Positions 32,880 to 42,975 of a stretch of DNA of 61,767 bases are shown piece by piece. How positions within the stretch are numbered: the stretch's first letter is position 1; every line of letters begins with the position of its first letter. The position numbers and the translations under genes are program-made. The stretch spans positions 1 through 61,767 of the forward strand of contig NBIV01000323.1 in the NCBI GenBank assembly GCA_003194525.1, given 5' to 3'. The DNA is from Gracilariopsis chorda. Its lineage: Eukaryota; Rhodophyta; Florideophyceae; Gracilariales; Gracilariaceae. The notes under the pieces were generated by a model. That model searched no databases. It worked only from the letters and a program-made list of their open reading frames with translations, and was not told where the DNA came from.

Positions 32880-33730
32880 CTATAGATCATTGTCCCTTGG
32901 TTCCAGCGAAGTTGCACTGTTTAAATGCTTCTGTCGCCCCCAGTGCGACCCCAAACATGCGAAAACCACGTCGCTTTCACCCGGATTCATAACGGTGCGA
33001 CAGCTGTCAAACACCCGAACCACCTTCATTCCAAGCCGTGCAGAACCTTTGGTCCCGCGCAAAGCCTCTACCACTCCCCGCGCGGAGCATACCTTCTCTC
33101 CCAACCACCGCCCCGGCCCACCTACCAGCGCACCATACACCACGCACTTACTGATAGTCGATTCATTCCGAGCATTTGTCCGAGCTAAACACATCGCCTC
33201 CGTTCTTGCCGTCACCGTCGCCAAAGTTCCTGCCGACCCCACTGCCGCCGCCTTGTGACCCCACGCGTCGGTGCTGGCGCAGCCAAAGTCGGCACCCGCC
33301 AGCCGCACGCCGCCCTTAAGTCTGCCAGCTCATCTCTGCACTTTGCGCAGTCGCCCGCCACGAACACCTCCGTGCCGCTCGTGCCCACGCTGTCCCAGAT
33401 GCGCTGGATTTCCTTTGCAAAGCTGACAGCTGTGCTCGCGGAGCGCCAGTACCGTATCACATGCGTTTATGCGTCGCCGTACAGTGCAGAGCCTGGTGGC
33501 CCGTGCAGCTCCGTTTGCGGGTCACTGTGTCGGATGTGTATGCGGATGGACGACTTTAGGCGCTTGGAGATCTCGTCCACGCGCTCGCCCACATGTGATA
33601 CCGGGCACAACGCGCGTAACATCGCATTCATACGCTTCACGCTCCGTTCGTTCTCCACCTTTGGCATGTATGCGCCGCGATAGTATACCTGGTGCCGATA
33701 CGTCCGTGGGCGGCGTCTCGCTCGTCGCCG
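32880..33730 (-). pseudogene. Antisense coding relic upstream of the header-like exon
   Basis: Three overlapping minus-strand frames look like one protein with two frameshifts: RSVKRMNAMLRALCPVSHVG and KSSIRIHIRHSDPQTELHG (33660-33480), then AVSFAKEIQRIWDSVG and FVAGDCAKCRDELADLRAA (33440-33330), then TEAMCLARTNARNESTISKC to FACLGSHWG (33200-32930). I do not recognise the family. The G+C-rich codon use and long antisense frames contrast with the Copia pol. It may be the N-terminal half of the same accessory gene or a separate gene. Confidence 0.35.
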
Positions 33731-33812
33731 TCACGCCGCCACCACACGCGCTCAACTCCCAGCGCCACGCGCGCTCCCAGTGATTTCTACTTCTCGTCTC
33801 CTACCGTGTGAC

Positions 33813-33826
33813 GAAAACAGGGGCGG
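33813..33826 (+). other. Polypurine tract of Copia E
   Basis: GAAAACAGGGGCGG directly precedes the 3' LTR start TGTGAC, as needed for plus-strand priming. It shows that the antisense block is inside the element, upstream of its 3' LTR. Confidence 0.7.
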
Positions 33827-34073
33827 TGTGACACACACAAGTGTACAATGTCATGCCAAGCCGCAACTCCGGCACCTCCTGCGCTCCTCCCGACGCGGAG
33901 GGGCAAGGGAGCCCTCGAAGAGCGCGACCTAAAACGAATAAAGAAGCGCCAGCACGACGCTGGCTTGGGGAGCGGACAGCCAAGGGAGAACGGCGGAATT
34001 ACGTCGCTCTCGGTCCCCTGCGTTTCGCCTCTCACTATCCAACCTCCGAACGCAGCGATGACTCAGCCTTCCA
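33827..34073 (+). repeat. 3' LTR of Copia E
   Basis: It matches 26399-26640 with scattered substitutions and a 6-base insertion (ACTCAG) near its end. The differences imply an old insertion. Confidence 0.85.
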
Positions 34074-34550
34074 TACTCTCACTCACAGGTTATTTGTGAC
34101 TGCCTTAGTTCATCCGAATTAGGGCTGTGAGTTTGGGACGTGTTCCCCTTTTGACGTGATTGCAAGGTGCAGAGGCCTCGACGCAAATCCCACCATCAAT
34201 GCAGGCAAGGGACTGGATTGCACAAGTTATGCACGTCTGTTGCCTCCTTCCGCTCCCAAGATACTCTGTGCTACCACCTACCCTCCCCCATTCCGTCGTC
34301 TCCACACACCACAAGGCTCTCGTTGGGATTCTTTCCCTGCTTTTACCACTGCACTCGTCTCTCTTGATTCATATCAAGGTCTTCGTCTGGCCCACCTGCC
34401 AAAGGAACCCTGTGACAGTATGTCGTATGCATTGTAAGCATATTCATCCGACCCGATGTCCCGTTTCCGTCCGCAAGCACGCCAGAACGCAATGGACGCA
34501 TTAATTTCGCACGTAGATCCAGTCTTTCAGAAGCATCTCCCCCGCCTACT
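34074..34550. other. No gene seen
   Basis: Only short overlapping frames without motifs. Confidence 0.35.
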
Positions 34551-34554
34551 CAAA

Positions 34555-34647
34555 ATGATCAACAAGGAAGGGTGCGCCTGAAAGTGCGGCCCGAGCTAAA
34601 ATTGCATCAACTGCAAGTGCAAAATGGGCGGCTGCACCTGCAACTGA
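34555..34647 (+). pseudogene. Metallothionein-like Cys-rich mini-ORF with two stops
   Basis: Read from ATG 34555 the 30 codons give MINKEGCA-stop-KCGPS-stop-NCINCKCKMGGCTCN-stop. The CxC and CxxC spacing (NC-x2-CKCK-x3-CTC) is that of small metallothioneins, which chelate Cu, Zn or Cd through Cys thiolates. The two internal stops (TGA 34579-34581, TAA 34597-34599) fall where the spacing predicts Cys, and both are one base from TGC/TGT or close to it. It was missed by length filters. A relic of a metal-binding gene is the best reading; chance cannot be excluded. Confidence 0.4.
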
Positions 34648-34818
34648 AAACATCCGTTGTATGTCGTACCCGACGTCACGAACCACCATCGCCTCTCTCT
34701 GATCTCACAACTCCCTGCTCATCTGCAGAAGTGGCTATAGCAGCACAGCCATATGCTCGAAGCACAGCGACAAAAACAAAACAGCAACCACAGTATCACA
34801 ATGAAGAAGAGATATCCT

Positions 34819-35241
34819 TTATTTGTCTAGACGGATATCAAGCATAGTGAGAAGTGGTGGAATAGGGCCCACGTTATTCAGAAGAAGACAGTTTGCAGAA
34901 AACACCACTCCATGAAGTAGCCCACGCACGTAAAGATGCGGTGCCTGGGCAATGAGGTAATTCAGTACCACAGCAGCTTCTTCCCATCTCATTTCGCTTT
35001 CAGAAATACGACGGAGTACCTCTTCTAGCTCCTCTAGCATGGAAGAAGAAAATCGGAAGCCTTTCAACTGTGCCGGTACTGCATCTGTAACCATCTGCAC
35101 AGTCCACGGAGACGATGAAGGTAGTGAATTACCCTCTTTGGCTTCCATTTCGATAAACTGGTAGTAGGGAACGGAGTGCTGTGATGAACTAGAATCGTCT
35201 GTCATGTCGCGAAGGATAGAAATTGCGTGTGGCCTTGGCAT
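34819..35241 (-). CDS. Small conserved protein of unknown function (paralogue of the 37.5-kb relic)
   Basis: The 140-codon ORF starts at ATG 35241 (MPRPHAISILRDMTDDSSSS). Its core is helical: GFRFSSSMLEELEEVLRRIS, then LIAQAPHLYVRGLLHGV and NVGPIPPLLTM. I do not recognise a family. A diverged paralogue lies inverted at 37508-38726 with the same start, the same ELEEV / LIAQAP-LY-RGLLHG core and the same promoter block. Conservation of the frame between copies with many base changes supports it as a real gene. No signal peptide or membrane segment is visible. It forms the left arm of an inverted duplication. Confidence 0.6.
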   Translation of the reverse strand: MPRPHAISILRDMTDDSSSSQHSVPYYQFIEMEAKEGNSLPSSSPWTVQMVTDAVPAQLKGFRFSSSMLEELEEVLRRISESEMRWEEAAVVLNYLIAQAPHLYVRGLLHGVVFSANCLLLNNVGPIPPLLTMLDIRLDK

Positions 35242-35290
35242 GATGAGGTGGCTGGAGCAATGTTCGTGGAATTCTCTAGAGCCCTCACCA

Positions 35291-35320
35291 GATATTATAT
35301 AGACGACAAAATACCCTAAG
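35291..35320 (-). promoter_or_regulatory. TATA box and upstream element of the 35.2-kb gene
   Basis: The minus strand reads CTTAGGGTATTTTGT (35320-35306), a short gap, then TATATAATATC (35301-35291), about 50 bases before the ATG. Both blocks occur with the same order and spacing before the inverted paralogue (37429-37457). Confidence 0.65.
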
Positions 35321-35389
35321 AGGTATAATACCTTTTGCCAAGCTGGTTTTATATGTCAGGGATGTGTCTCACAATAAGTGATAATGAAA

Positions 35390-36055
35390 TCGTGGATAGA
35401 CCTAGTATGCAATACTGGAGGATACGCGTATAGAACCATTGCCTATAAAAGCCCGAGTTCGGCAACCTACAAGCCAGCTCGGGCCAGACCACTTCTCCTT
35501 CCTTTGGCGACCCCCACCTTCTCTTAGAGCTGTCTGCTCCCACTAGCCTCCAACACTAATCTATCCCACTTTCCCCGCATAACTGTGCAACTCGGTCTCC
35601 TGCACAACGTGAGTGACCTGGCTGCCTCGGTCTGTTACAAGATGAGCCTGCGTACTAGTTTGCTCCAAGCCATGCACAAGACCTAAGATTTTGGTAGTGC
35701 GTGTTCAGTGAAAACATCTGTATCCCTATTGCGCTAGACCTAAGTTTTTGGTAGCGCATCTGTTTTCATCACTGTTCTTCTCCACCACTACTAGTGGGCC
35801 GCTGTCCTGGGTACCCCTTTCTCATCATCTATTTCCGCCTTGCCTTAGTCAAGGCCGTGCATTTCTTGTGCCTGCCGCCGCTGTACTCACGTTGCTACTT
35901 ACCCTTGTCGGTCTACTATCTATTGGCATTGCACAACACTGCTAGTACTCTCGAGCTACGAACATATATTCAAGCTACTCTCCGGCAAAGAAGGGTACAA
36001 AAAGGGCTGTTGTCGTTCGGTGTCGTGAAATCGTGCAACCTGACACTCACATTAT
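35390..36055 (+). repeat. Left spacer arm of an inverted duplication
   Basis: This stretch is about 70 percent similar by eye to the reverse complement of 36610-37350. Shared blocks include a TATAAAAG-like start (35452), AGACCACTTCTCC-type sequence, TTTTGGT-AGCGCAT-TGTTTTCA, and ACTCTCCGGCAAAGAAG. One frame in both arms gives a similar protein string (YSPAKKGTKRAVVVRCREIVQ here), so a second decayed gene of the unit is possible. A direct repeat AGACCTAAG-TTTTGGTAG occurs at 35680 and 35738. Confidence 0.6.
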
Positions 36056-36609
36056 GGACAAATGCTCCCTGCGCCAACAAAAGTTACTCTTCTTTTGAAT
36101 TTCAATGCTCCAATAGTTGCGATAATAACGGCATAATTACACTGCAGCATTTGGGCGTCTGTCTCTCATAATCAGTGCACACAAAAGTTAAGCCTGCGTT
36201 TCCAACCTCGCAGTTTTTGCACAACCGTTTCCGTGCACCGCAGCCACATTCTGCTTCGACTTGCTTGGTCTCTATCTGTCGTATACTTTCCTTATTCTAA
36301 ACACTATTTATCTTCTGAAATGCATTGATCGAACAAAAATCAGGGCGAAACGCTCATCTTTGATCTTAGTTCTGTTTTTGTGTCGCGATTGATAATGGCT
36401 AAGCTACAAACATTTGACAAGCACATTGCACGCACGACCATATCGACTTTTTGCTCATTCAATTCAATGCGCTTAAATTCAAAACATGAAAAAGCATTGT
36501 GAGTAGCGAGGCACAAGAAGCACATTCAAATCACTGATCTTTTCAAATCACACACAGTGTGACGCATGACCTGCCAAACGTGGTCTACAAGACCGCCATT
36601 ACAGCCATA

Positions 36610-37350
36610 ACGCTCTACAGCGAAACCGTTGTAAGCCCCATGTTGCACGATTTTACGAAAACGAACAACAACTGCTGTTTTCGTACGCTTCTCTGCCGGA
36701 GAGTAGATCGGAAATACATTTGTAACTCGAAAGTACCACCACAGACGTGCAATGCCAAAAGATGAGAGACCCAAAAAATGAAAAGTAGCGTGAGCCCTGC
36801 AGTAACCGACGCAAAAAAGGCACAGCCAAGACTAATACTAACAATAAGACTAAAACGGAGCAGAAATAGATGATAGTACAAAGCGTTTACAAAATAGTGG
36901 CCTACTAGTAGTGGTAGAGAAGAACCACAGTGAAAACATATGCGCAACCAAAACCTTTAGCATAGCAAAATATAGATAGGAATGTCTTAACCAAACTCGC
37001 CCGAACAAGACTTTAGCTCTAGTTCGTGGCTTAAAGCAAATTTTGCAAGGTGCCTGACCAACACTTGAGGTCTGACAGACGCCAGGTAATCGTGGTAAAT
37101 ACGATGGCTGGTCTCATAAGAGAACAAGGCAGTCGAGTCTCTTATGATGTGCAAGAGACCAAGCTGCACAGTCATAGAGGAAAAGTAGAGTAGAGTATCG
37201 TTGGAGGTAAGGAGGAGCAGACAGGTCTAAGGGAAGATGCGGGTCACCAGAGGGAGGAGAAGTGGTCCCGGCCGAGTTGGCTTGGAGGCTGCCAAGCTCA
37301 GGCTTTTGTAGACTACTGTTCTATATGTATACCTCTAGTTTTGCGTACTA
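36610..37350 (-). repeat. Right spacer arm of the inverted duplication
   Basis: The counterpart of 35390-36055. Its minus strand carries YSPAEKRTKTAVVVRFRKIVQ in the frame 36774-36526. The centre of symmetry is about 36200-36560, where nothing is recognised. Divergence shows the duplication is old. Confidence 0.6.
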
Positions 37351-37428
37351 GGTCTAAGCAATGACTCAGAATAACCTGTTATGGGACATATCCTTGTCAT
37401 GACAAACCTTGGCAAGGGTACTGTCCTT

Positions 37429-37457
37429 CTTAGGGTATTTTGTGTTTATATAATATC
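37429..37457 (+). promoter_or_regulatory. TATA box and upstream element of the disrupted paralogue
   Basis: CTTAGGGTATTTTGT (37429-37443) and TATATAATATC (37447-37457) precede the ATG at 37508 by about 50 bases, matching the other copy. Confidence 0.6.
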
Positions 37458-37507
37458 TCGTGACGGCATCAGATGATTCCAGCAGCATCGTGTCAACCAC
37501 CTCGCCA

Positions 37508-38726
37508 TGTCCAGGCCTCACACCACCGCCATCATTCGCGACATGATTGATGTGAAGTGCAATGCACTCTGCGGGTACTTAATTGCTGTTCCGGGTGTTC
37601 CGGGTTATTGCTCACTTATGCGTAGTGGTTGAGCGTGGGCCGACGGATCGGATTGCGCACGTGGTACACGGCTTGGCCGGATGTGCCGTAGCAACTGGTA
37701 GTGCCCGTGTTGCTCGGATGCTCTAGAGTAGTGGATAGGGGATAAATACTTATTTATTTATTTAGTTATTACAGTGCGACAGATACTGTACTTGGTGCGG
37801 CGGCACTCAACCGGTGCACCAGTAAGCTTCCCCAACAAGGGTTTTCTATGCAAGAACTTGGCTCTGAGTGCTCGTGCCTTCGGCGGTATCAAGCTCCTAC
37901 TGGAGAAGTACCCCCTAGTCCACGGCTCGATCATCTACCTTGCTTGCCGGAACGAGCCCTTCGCTAGGACACTATTTACCCATTTTTGTGGAACGCCGCT
38001 GTATAGGGAATACTCTGTCTCGCCGCTATTTATCCGATTCACTCGCGGACGCGCCCTCTCTATTTTATCCTTTTCTCCTTTCCCTTTTCGGGTAGCTCCC
38101 GCTATCCGTGGCTCATCCGACTCACCGTCGGGTTGTGCCACAAACTTAGACAGATTCCTCCGACGGGAGTGATACACCGCGATACTGCTTCTTTCTACCT
38201 TCCTGCGCTAGTCACGAATGGTGGCTTCGGCTCACAACTGACTTTGTCATGTCCTCCCTGGAAGGGTTCCTATATTGGGTTAACCTCGTGAGAGAAAAAT
38301 CCTGAACGTTTTCGGAGCATATTCCCGCTTGCGTGTATTGCACTGCATGATGATTCAAGCCCTTCACGTGATCCTAATCTATACTGTGACCTCATCGAAA
38401 TGGAACCAGAAGAAGACGATATTCCGTCGATCCCGCTTCCATTGAACAAGTAGATGGAAGCAGAAACGGTCCAGGACCGCGTCGAGGGCTTTGGACTTTC
38501 TTCTTATTTATTAGAAGAACTAGAGGAAGTCATACGCCACATCTTTGGGAAAGAGACAACTGTACAAGAGACCGTTATACAAATCAATGATCTAATAGCT
38601 CAAGCGCCTACTCTCTATTTGCGTGGGCTTCTCCACGGACTGGCGATTTCGTCGATCTGGCATTGTCTGAAGAACATTGGTCCAAATCCCATTCCTCTTT
38701 TCTGTGCTAGAAACTGGTTTAAATAA
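37508..38726 (+). pseudogene. Paralogue of the 35.2-kb gene, split by a solo LTR and carrying a stop
   Basis: The frame begins MSRPHTTAIIRDMID at 37508, is cut after codon 15 by a 795-bp LTR, and resumes at 38353. There, counting the target duplication once, it continues in frame as DSSPSRDPNLYCDLIEMEPEE. A TAG follows at 38451-38453 where the intact copy has Trp. After it the core FGLSSYLLEELEEVIRHIF and LIAQAPTLYLRGLLHGL runs to the stop at 38724. The 5' end, promoter and C-terminus all match the copy at 34819-35241. The LTR landed without disturbing the frame of the flanks. Confidence 0.8.
37553..38347 (+). repeat. Solo LTR D of the gypsy family with 5-bp target duplication
   Basis: It starts TGAAGTGCAA and ends TTGCACTGCA. 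TGATG flanks it on both sides (37548-37552 and 38348-38352), a perfect 5-bp target-site duplication. There is no primer-binding site or gag next to it. It arose by LTR-LTR recombination after insertion into the paralogue gene. It shares LTR blocks with A, B and C. Confidence 0.9.
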
Positions 38727-38772
38727 ACCCAGGTTAATGCTTGCTGACACTTTTTCCTTTCTTTTCTTTTAG
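38727..38772 (+). other. Possible intron 3' end
   Basis: Directly after the stop of the paralogue, GCTGACA, a 24-base C/T tract and TTTAG (to 38772) look like a branch point and splice acceptor. The donor is not clear. Confidence 0.25.
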
Positions 38773-39936
38773 TCAGCACCTAAAGGCAGCAGTAGTCGGA
38801 CGAGCTCGCAGCGTGAGTTTCAAGGCACGCGCAAACAGATGCAGAGGAGCAAGCAAAGCTCGAACGGGGAGAGCAAAACAGAAAGCAAGCAACTGGCACG
38901 TTTCACTCCTCATGATGTTACAAACACTTGCGCCAACTTCTCTGTCGCACCCACCTCACGGCCGAGTGAAATGGCGTGGTCTCCTTTGCCATATGCTGCG
39001 CCGAAGTAATGGTGAGGCCTTGCGGCATTGCGCGCAGCACAAATTGTGGTAACGAGGGGCATTTACTATCACTGCAAATCTGCGATTGCAACATCTGCAA
39101 CGTCCAGGACGCACTGAGCGTTAGTGAACGCAGTTCGTCGTTTTGGGCAGCAGAAGCGCCGCCGCGTACGTGGGCGTGAGGGGCGTGTTGAGGAGCGCTT
39201 GCGGGGAAACTGAGTTTGTCGGCCTTCATATTGGGGCTGGCATTGGCGGGTGTGAGAAGCTGGCTGCGGTTGCGGTGCAGAATGGTGGGAAAAGGTGTTG
39301 GTGCAGGAGAAGCGGGAGCGAGTTGTGGTGGGGTCGCGGGTATAATGGAGTCGGGGGTGGTGGTGGAAGCAACGAGAGGATGGTGGTTCTGAGAAAATGA
39401 GATCCTTTCTCACATGGACTCTCCCTCTCATTTTCTCAACCTAGGGTTAGAGGGGGGGACTGCCTGACAACTGTTATATGGGAAACTTCTCACAGAGCTT
39501 TTTGGTACTTCATGCCAGTGTGCGCAGTAGTTTTGGGAAGTATCAAACTGTAGAGATAGATGAATGGAGGTTGGAGAGCCATCCGTTGAAACATCCGGTC
39601 TAAGCCACACGTTCCAACTTGATTGCAGAAATAAAAAAGCTCGCTCCACGCGCGCCCAAGTGGCCCAGTGAAACTGAGCAAAACAAAGTACACTACGTGT
39701 AAAGCAATTCGTGCGCGCATACCTTCTACGCGAGGTGGATCATGAATGATTCAATACCGACGGGGCATCGGTTCAACTCAGGTATGGGTGGACCCTCGGA
39801 AGTATTCGGTGAAATTCGATATGAATTCTAATTGGTATTTTTGGAACCTTCGTGGGTGATTTCTGTGGTATCTGGAACACATGGGCGCGTGGCTAGCTTA
39901 CGGATATTTTTCATGGTTGGAATGATTCGCACGTGT
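38773..39936. other. No gene seen
   Basis: Frames of up to 120 codons (39069-39431 minus) are low-complexity and lack motifs. Confidence 0.35.
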
Positions 39937-40691
39937 TGAAGTGCAATGCCCTCAGAGAGGGATTCTTGGTATTTGGTTGATTTCCCGAATGTTTCGATAA
40001 TGTACTCATTGCATGAACTACGGCCACTAATAGTGGATTTGACACGTGGGACACGGAGGAGTCAATTGGCGGTTGGCCACAGTAGTGGGCATGAACCATC
40101 AAAGTGGAGTAATTTAGTCAATTCTATTTATTATTTTTACACCCATTTCTGGGATGGTTAGTACTTAGTGCGCCGGCGGGTTGCCGTCGCACCAGTAAAA
40201 CTTCCCCAACAAGGGACCCCAACCTGGGGAATTGGCTCTAGACCTCACCGCCCTCGCGTGTTCTCTACTCCTCTTTGGAGGGAAGCACCGTCGCATACGG
40301 GAAGTCTAACCCCCTTACCTATCTACGGATTGTTATTCCAGCTTTCTTGGTGTTCGCCTTGTATAAGGTTTATTTACCGGCACTGCCGTTAGTCTTCTTC
40401 ACGACACTCGTGACTCCGCTCCCCCTTATTTTTCTTTTTACAGAGTGCCTTTCCCGCTACCCACGGCTCGTGTTCGCACGTGCCACTAACTTGGAAACCT
40501 CACCTCTTTAGAGGACGATAACCCCCATACATCGCTCCTGCGGATACCCGATTCTTGCCTCAACCTCCCTGCGCAAGTCGCGACGGGTGGCCTCGGCCTT
40601 ACAACCCGACATAGTCGTGCCACTCCTGGAAGGGCGAGGAAAGATCTCGAACGTCTTTCGGTGCACTCCCGCTTCCGGGCATTGCACTACA
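39937..40691 (+). repeat. 5' LTR of element B
   Basis: TGAAGTGCAA ... TTGCACTACA, 755 nt, followed by AAG and the primer site at 40695-40712 (TGGTCTGCCCACCTAGAA, two differences from A and C). Perfect hairpins occur at 39949-39961, 39986-39996, 40270-40281 and 40668-40679. Confidence 0.85.
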
Positions 40692-40807
40692 AAGTGGTCT
40701 GCCCACCTAGAATCGGTTTTGGTGTTTGGTTACCTCTTTCGAGGTTTTGTTTCTTTTGTTTGTTTTCCGGAAGTTCCGTTGTTTTTCCGTCGTAACGGTT
40801 GGCCCTC

Positions 40808-42960
40808 ATGTCGAGGAAGCCCTCCTCTGCGGAGTCTGCGACTACGCGCAGTCGCTCCCACAATGGTGGAGATGACCCCGAAGTTCGGTTCGTTTCTCGA
40901 ATCCCGACTAGGGCTAAATCCAGCCATGCTGGGGGTGCCTCGTCTAGGACTCCAAACCCACCCCGGGAACCCCAGAACTCTACGTCGACCCCGTTATCGA
41001 ATGCCGTGGATGGTGCTCATCCAGCTCCGGCCGTGGCCGCCGCCGCACCTGAACACCGTCTGACGGGCGACAACACCCCCCAGGGGAATTCCCTGGAATC
41101 TCAGGTTCACGCTTTGTGGACCACCCACGACATCCTTGTCGGGAATTACAAACCCTCCGTGAGGTGGTGATGGACACCCCTACAAAGGTGGTCGCAGAGG
41201 ATCTCCGTATCTTACGGTCCGATGTCAACTCTATTTTAGAGAGTTTGGGGCAACCTGCCACCTTCATAGAAGGAGTTGACTCTCGATTTGATCGAGTTCG
41301 TGCCCGTCTGGACACGTTAGAGGAGTTTATCTTCATGGGTAAACCGTCCCCGGATGATCCGGCACCAGTTGCATCACACCAAGACCAGCATGCTGGAAGA
41401 AAGAAGCGCCACTATAAGCGGAAACACAAACGAGATTACTCGGATTCTGATTCTACGACATCATCGGATTCATCCCGAAACGGGCCGGATGGTTTTAGTT
41501 TCTTGGAATCCGATTTGGACGACAAGAAACAAGGCCGTTCTTCCCGCTCTAAGCGGTCATCCGCCACCCAAGGTGGGATTCGGACCCGCAGCAAGGGGAG
41601 AAGACACCCTGGCCTCAGGGAGTTAAAACCGCCGAACCCGTTGTATCGGAAACTATTGTCCTACCGGTACTACCGGCTCGAAGATTCCTCTTTAGGACGT
41701 ACACCCCGTGGCACGGGGAAGGTGAAAGAGTGCATGAAACGTATGCAACTCTCACTGCATAAACAGTACTTTACTGGAGAAGACCCAATTTTGGTGTTGG
41801 ACTCTCTTTCCCGCTTTGTAGTGGAAGCGGATATCCTCGGAATGAATGAGGGACAAGCCTATTGGGCATTACCGTATTTCTTACGCTGAGTGGCAGAGGA
41901 CCAGTACACTTCTGTCAGAGGATCATCTCGTGCCTCAGAGGGAGGAGTAACCTGCTGGCCGGAGGCGGTGCAACATTTATTGCGCTCCTATGCCACCAAT
42001 ACCGCCATTCAGGGGGCAATCCTCGCTTTGCGAGATACTCGTCAGCGCCCAGGCGATATTGAAACCGATTACTCGGTGTGCCTAAACAAGGCCTTCCACC
42101 GTTTTTGGAATGTATACCCCGCAGGGGAACGTTGTATCATGTTCATCGATAGCCTTTACCCAGCAATCCGGAGTCTTGTCACTCGCTACCGCGAGGACAA
42201 GCGGAGGGTCACCTACCTCGAGCTTGCTCAATACGCTCGAGCGGAAGAGGAAGCACTTCGTGCAAGAACTCCGAGTCCTCGGTCTAGGTCCGCCAAGGCG
42301 TTGGTGCTGCAGAATGACTCCTCATTGCCCTCACTTTTTGCCGGTAGAACCCCCAAAAGGGATACGACACCGTGAATGTTGCACAGGGAGATGGTGTGTC
42401 TATACCAACCACGGATTTACCGTCAACGACGGAGGACACGTTCGAAACGGCGCAACACAACCCCGTACTGTACGTGGGGCACAATCGCGTTCAGCCGCCA
42501 CGAGTCCCGTTTATGAACGGCCAATCCCGTTATCAACGGCCTGGATGGAATGACACCCGCCCGGCGGTACGCTTCTCCAATGCTTGGGATATTAACCGGC
42601 GCATCGCCGTGTTGGCTCTAATTTGCCTCCTTTGCAACACCAATGGCCATACATCCCCTCAGTCTCTTTGCTCACTGAAGGATATGGCCAAGGTGGTGAC
42701 AAATTAGGAAGCCCTCACTCCAGAGGAGGAACTTTACGTTCCGACGGCTTCCTAACTCCGTGCTAAAACGGACTTTTCGCATGGCTTGCCACAGATCCCG
42801 CGTGCGCAACTAGCTTCAATTACCCCAATCGGGAAGTCGCGCAAACGTCTGACGCAACCACCGCTTATGCAGATAAAAACCCCGGCCCCCGGAACGAAGC
42901 TCTCGTGGTCGAGGATCCTGGACTACCGCCTACAGCGAGAACCTCCCAGGAAAACTAACT
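40808..42960 (+). pseudogene. Gag of element B
   Basis: The start MSRKPSSAES and the order match A. A frameshift near 41160, a stop at 41887-41889 (LRG in A), a frame change near 42372 and a stop near 42704 destroy it. The zinc knuckle reads CLLCNTNGHTSPQS, with Ser for the last Cys. Confidence 0.8.
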
Positions 42961-42975
42961 GCGGGATTCTCCCCT

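Larger units (their letters stand above)
26399..34073 (+). mobile_element. Ty1/Copia element E, full span with both LTRs
   Basis: Two direct repeats of about 242 and 247 bp (26399-26640, 33827-34073), both starting TGTGACACACACA and ending TTCCA, flank a Copia-order interior: gag, protease, integrase, RT, RNase H. A primer-binding site follows the 5' LTR and a purine tract precedes the 3' LTR. All pol parts carry stops or frameshifts. The flanking 5-mers (CCCTC and TACTC) agree at three of five positions, so a target duplication is only weakly visible. Unusually, about 2.4 kb of antisense coding sequence lies between RNase H and the 3' LTR. Confidence 0.9.

Noticed and set aside
34579..34581. 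TGA as a selenocysteine codon in the metallothionein-like frame
   Set aside because: A TAA interrupts the same frame six codons later and no SECIS-like hairpin is obvious; decay is simpler.
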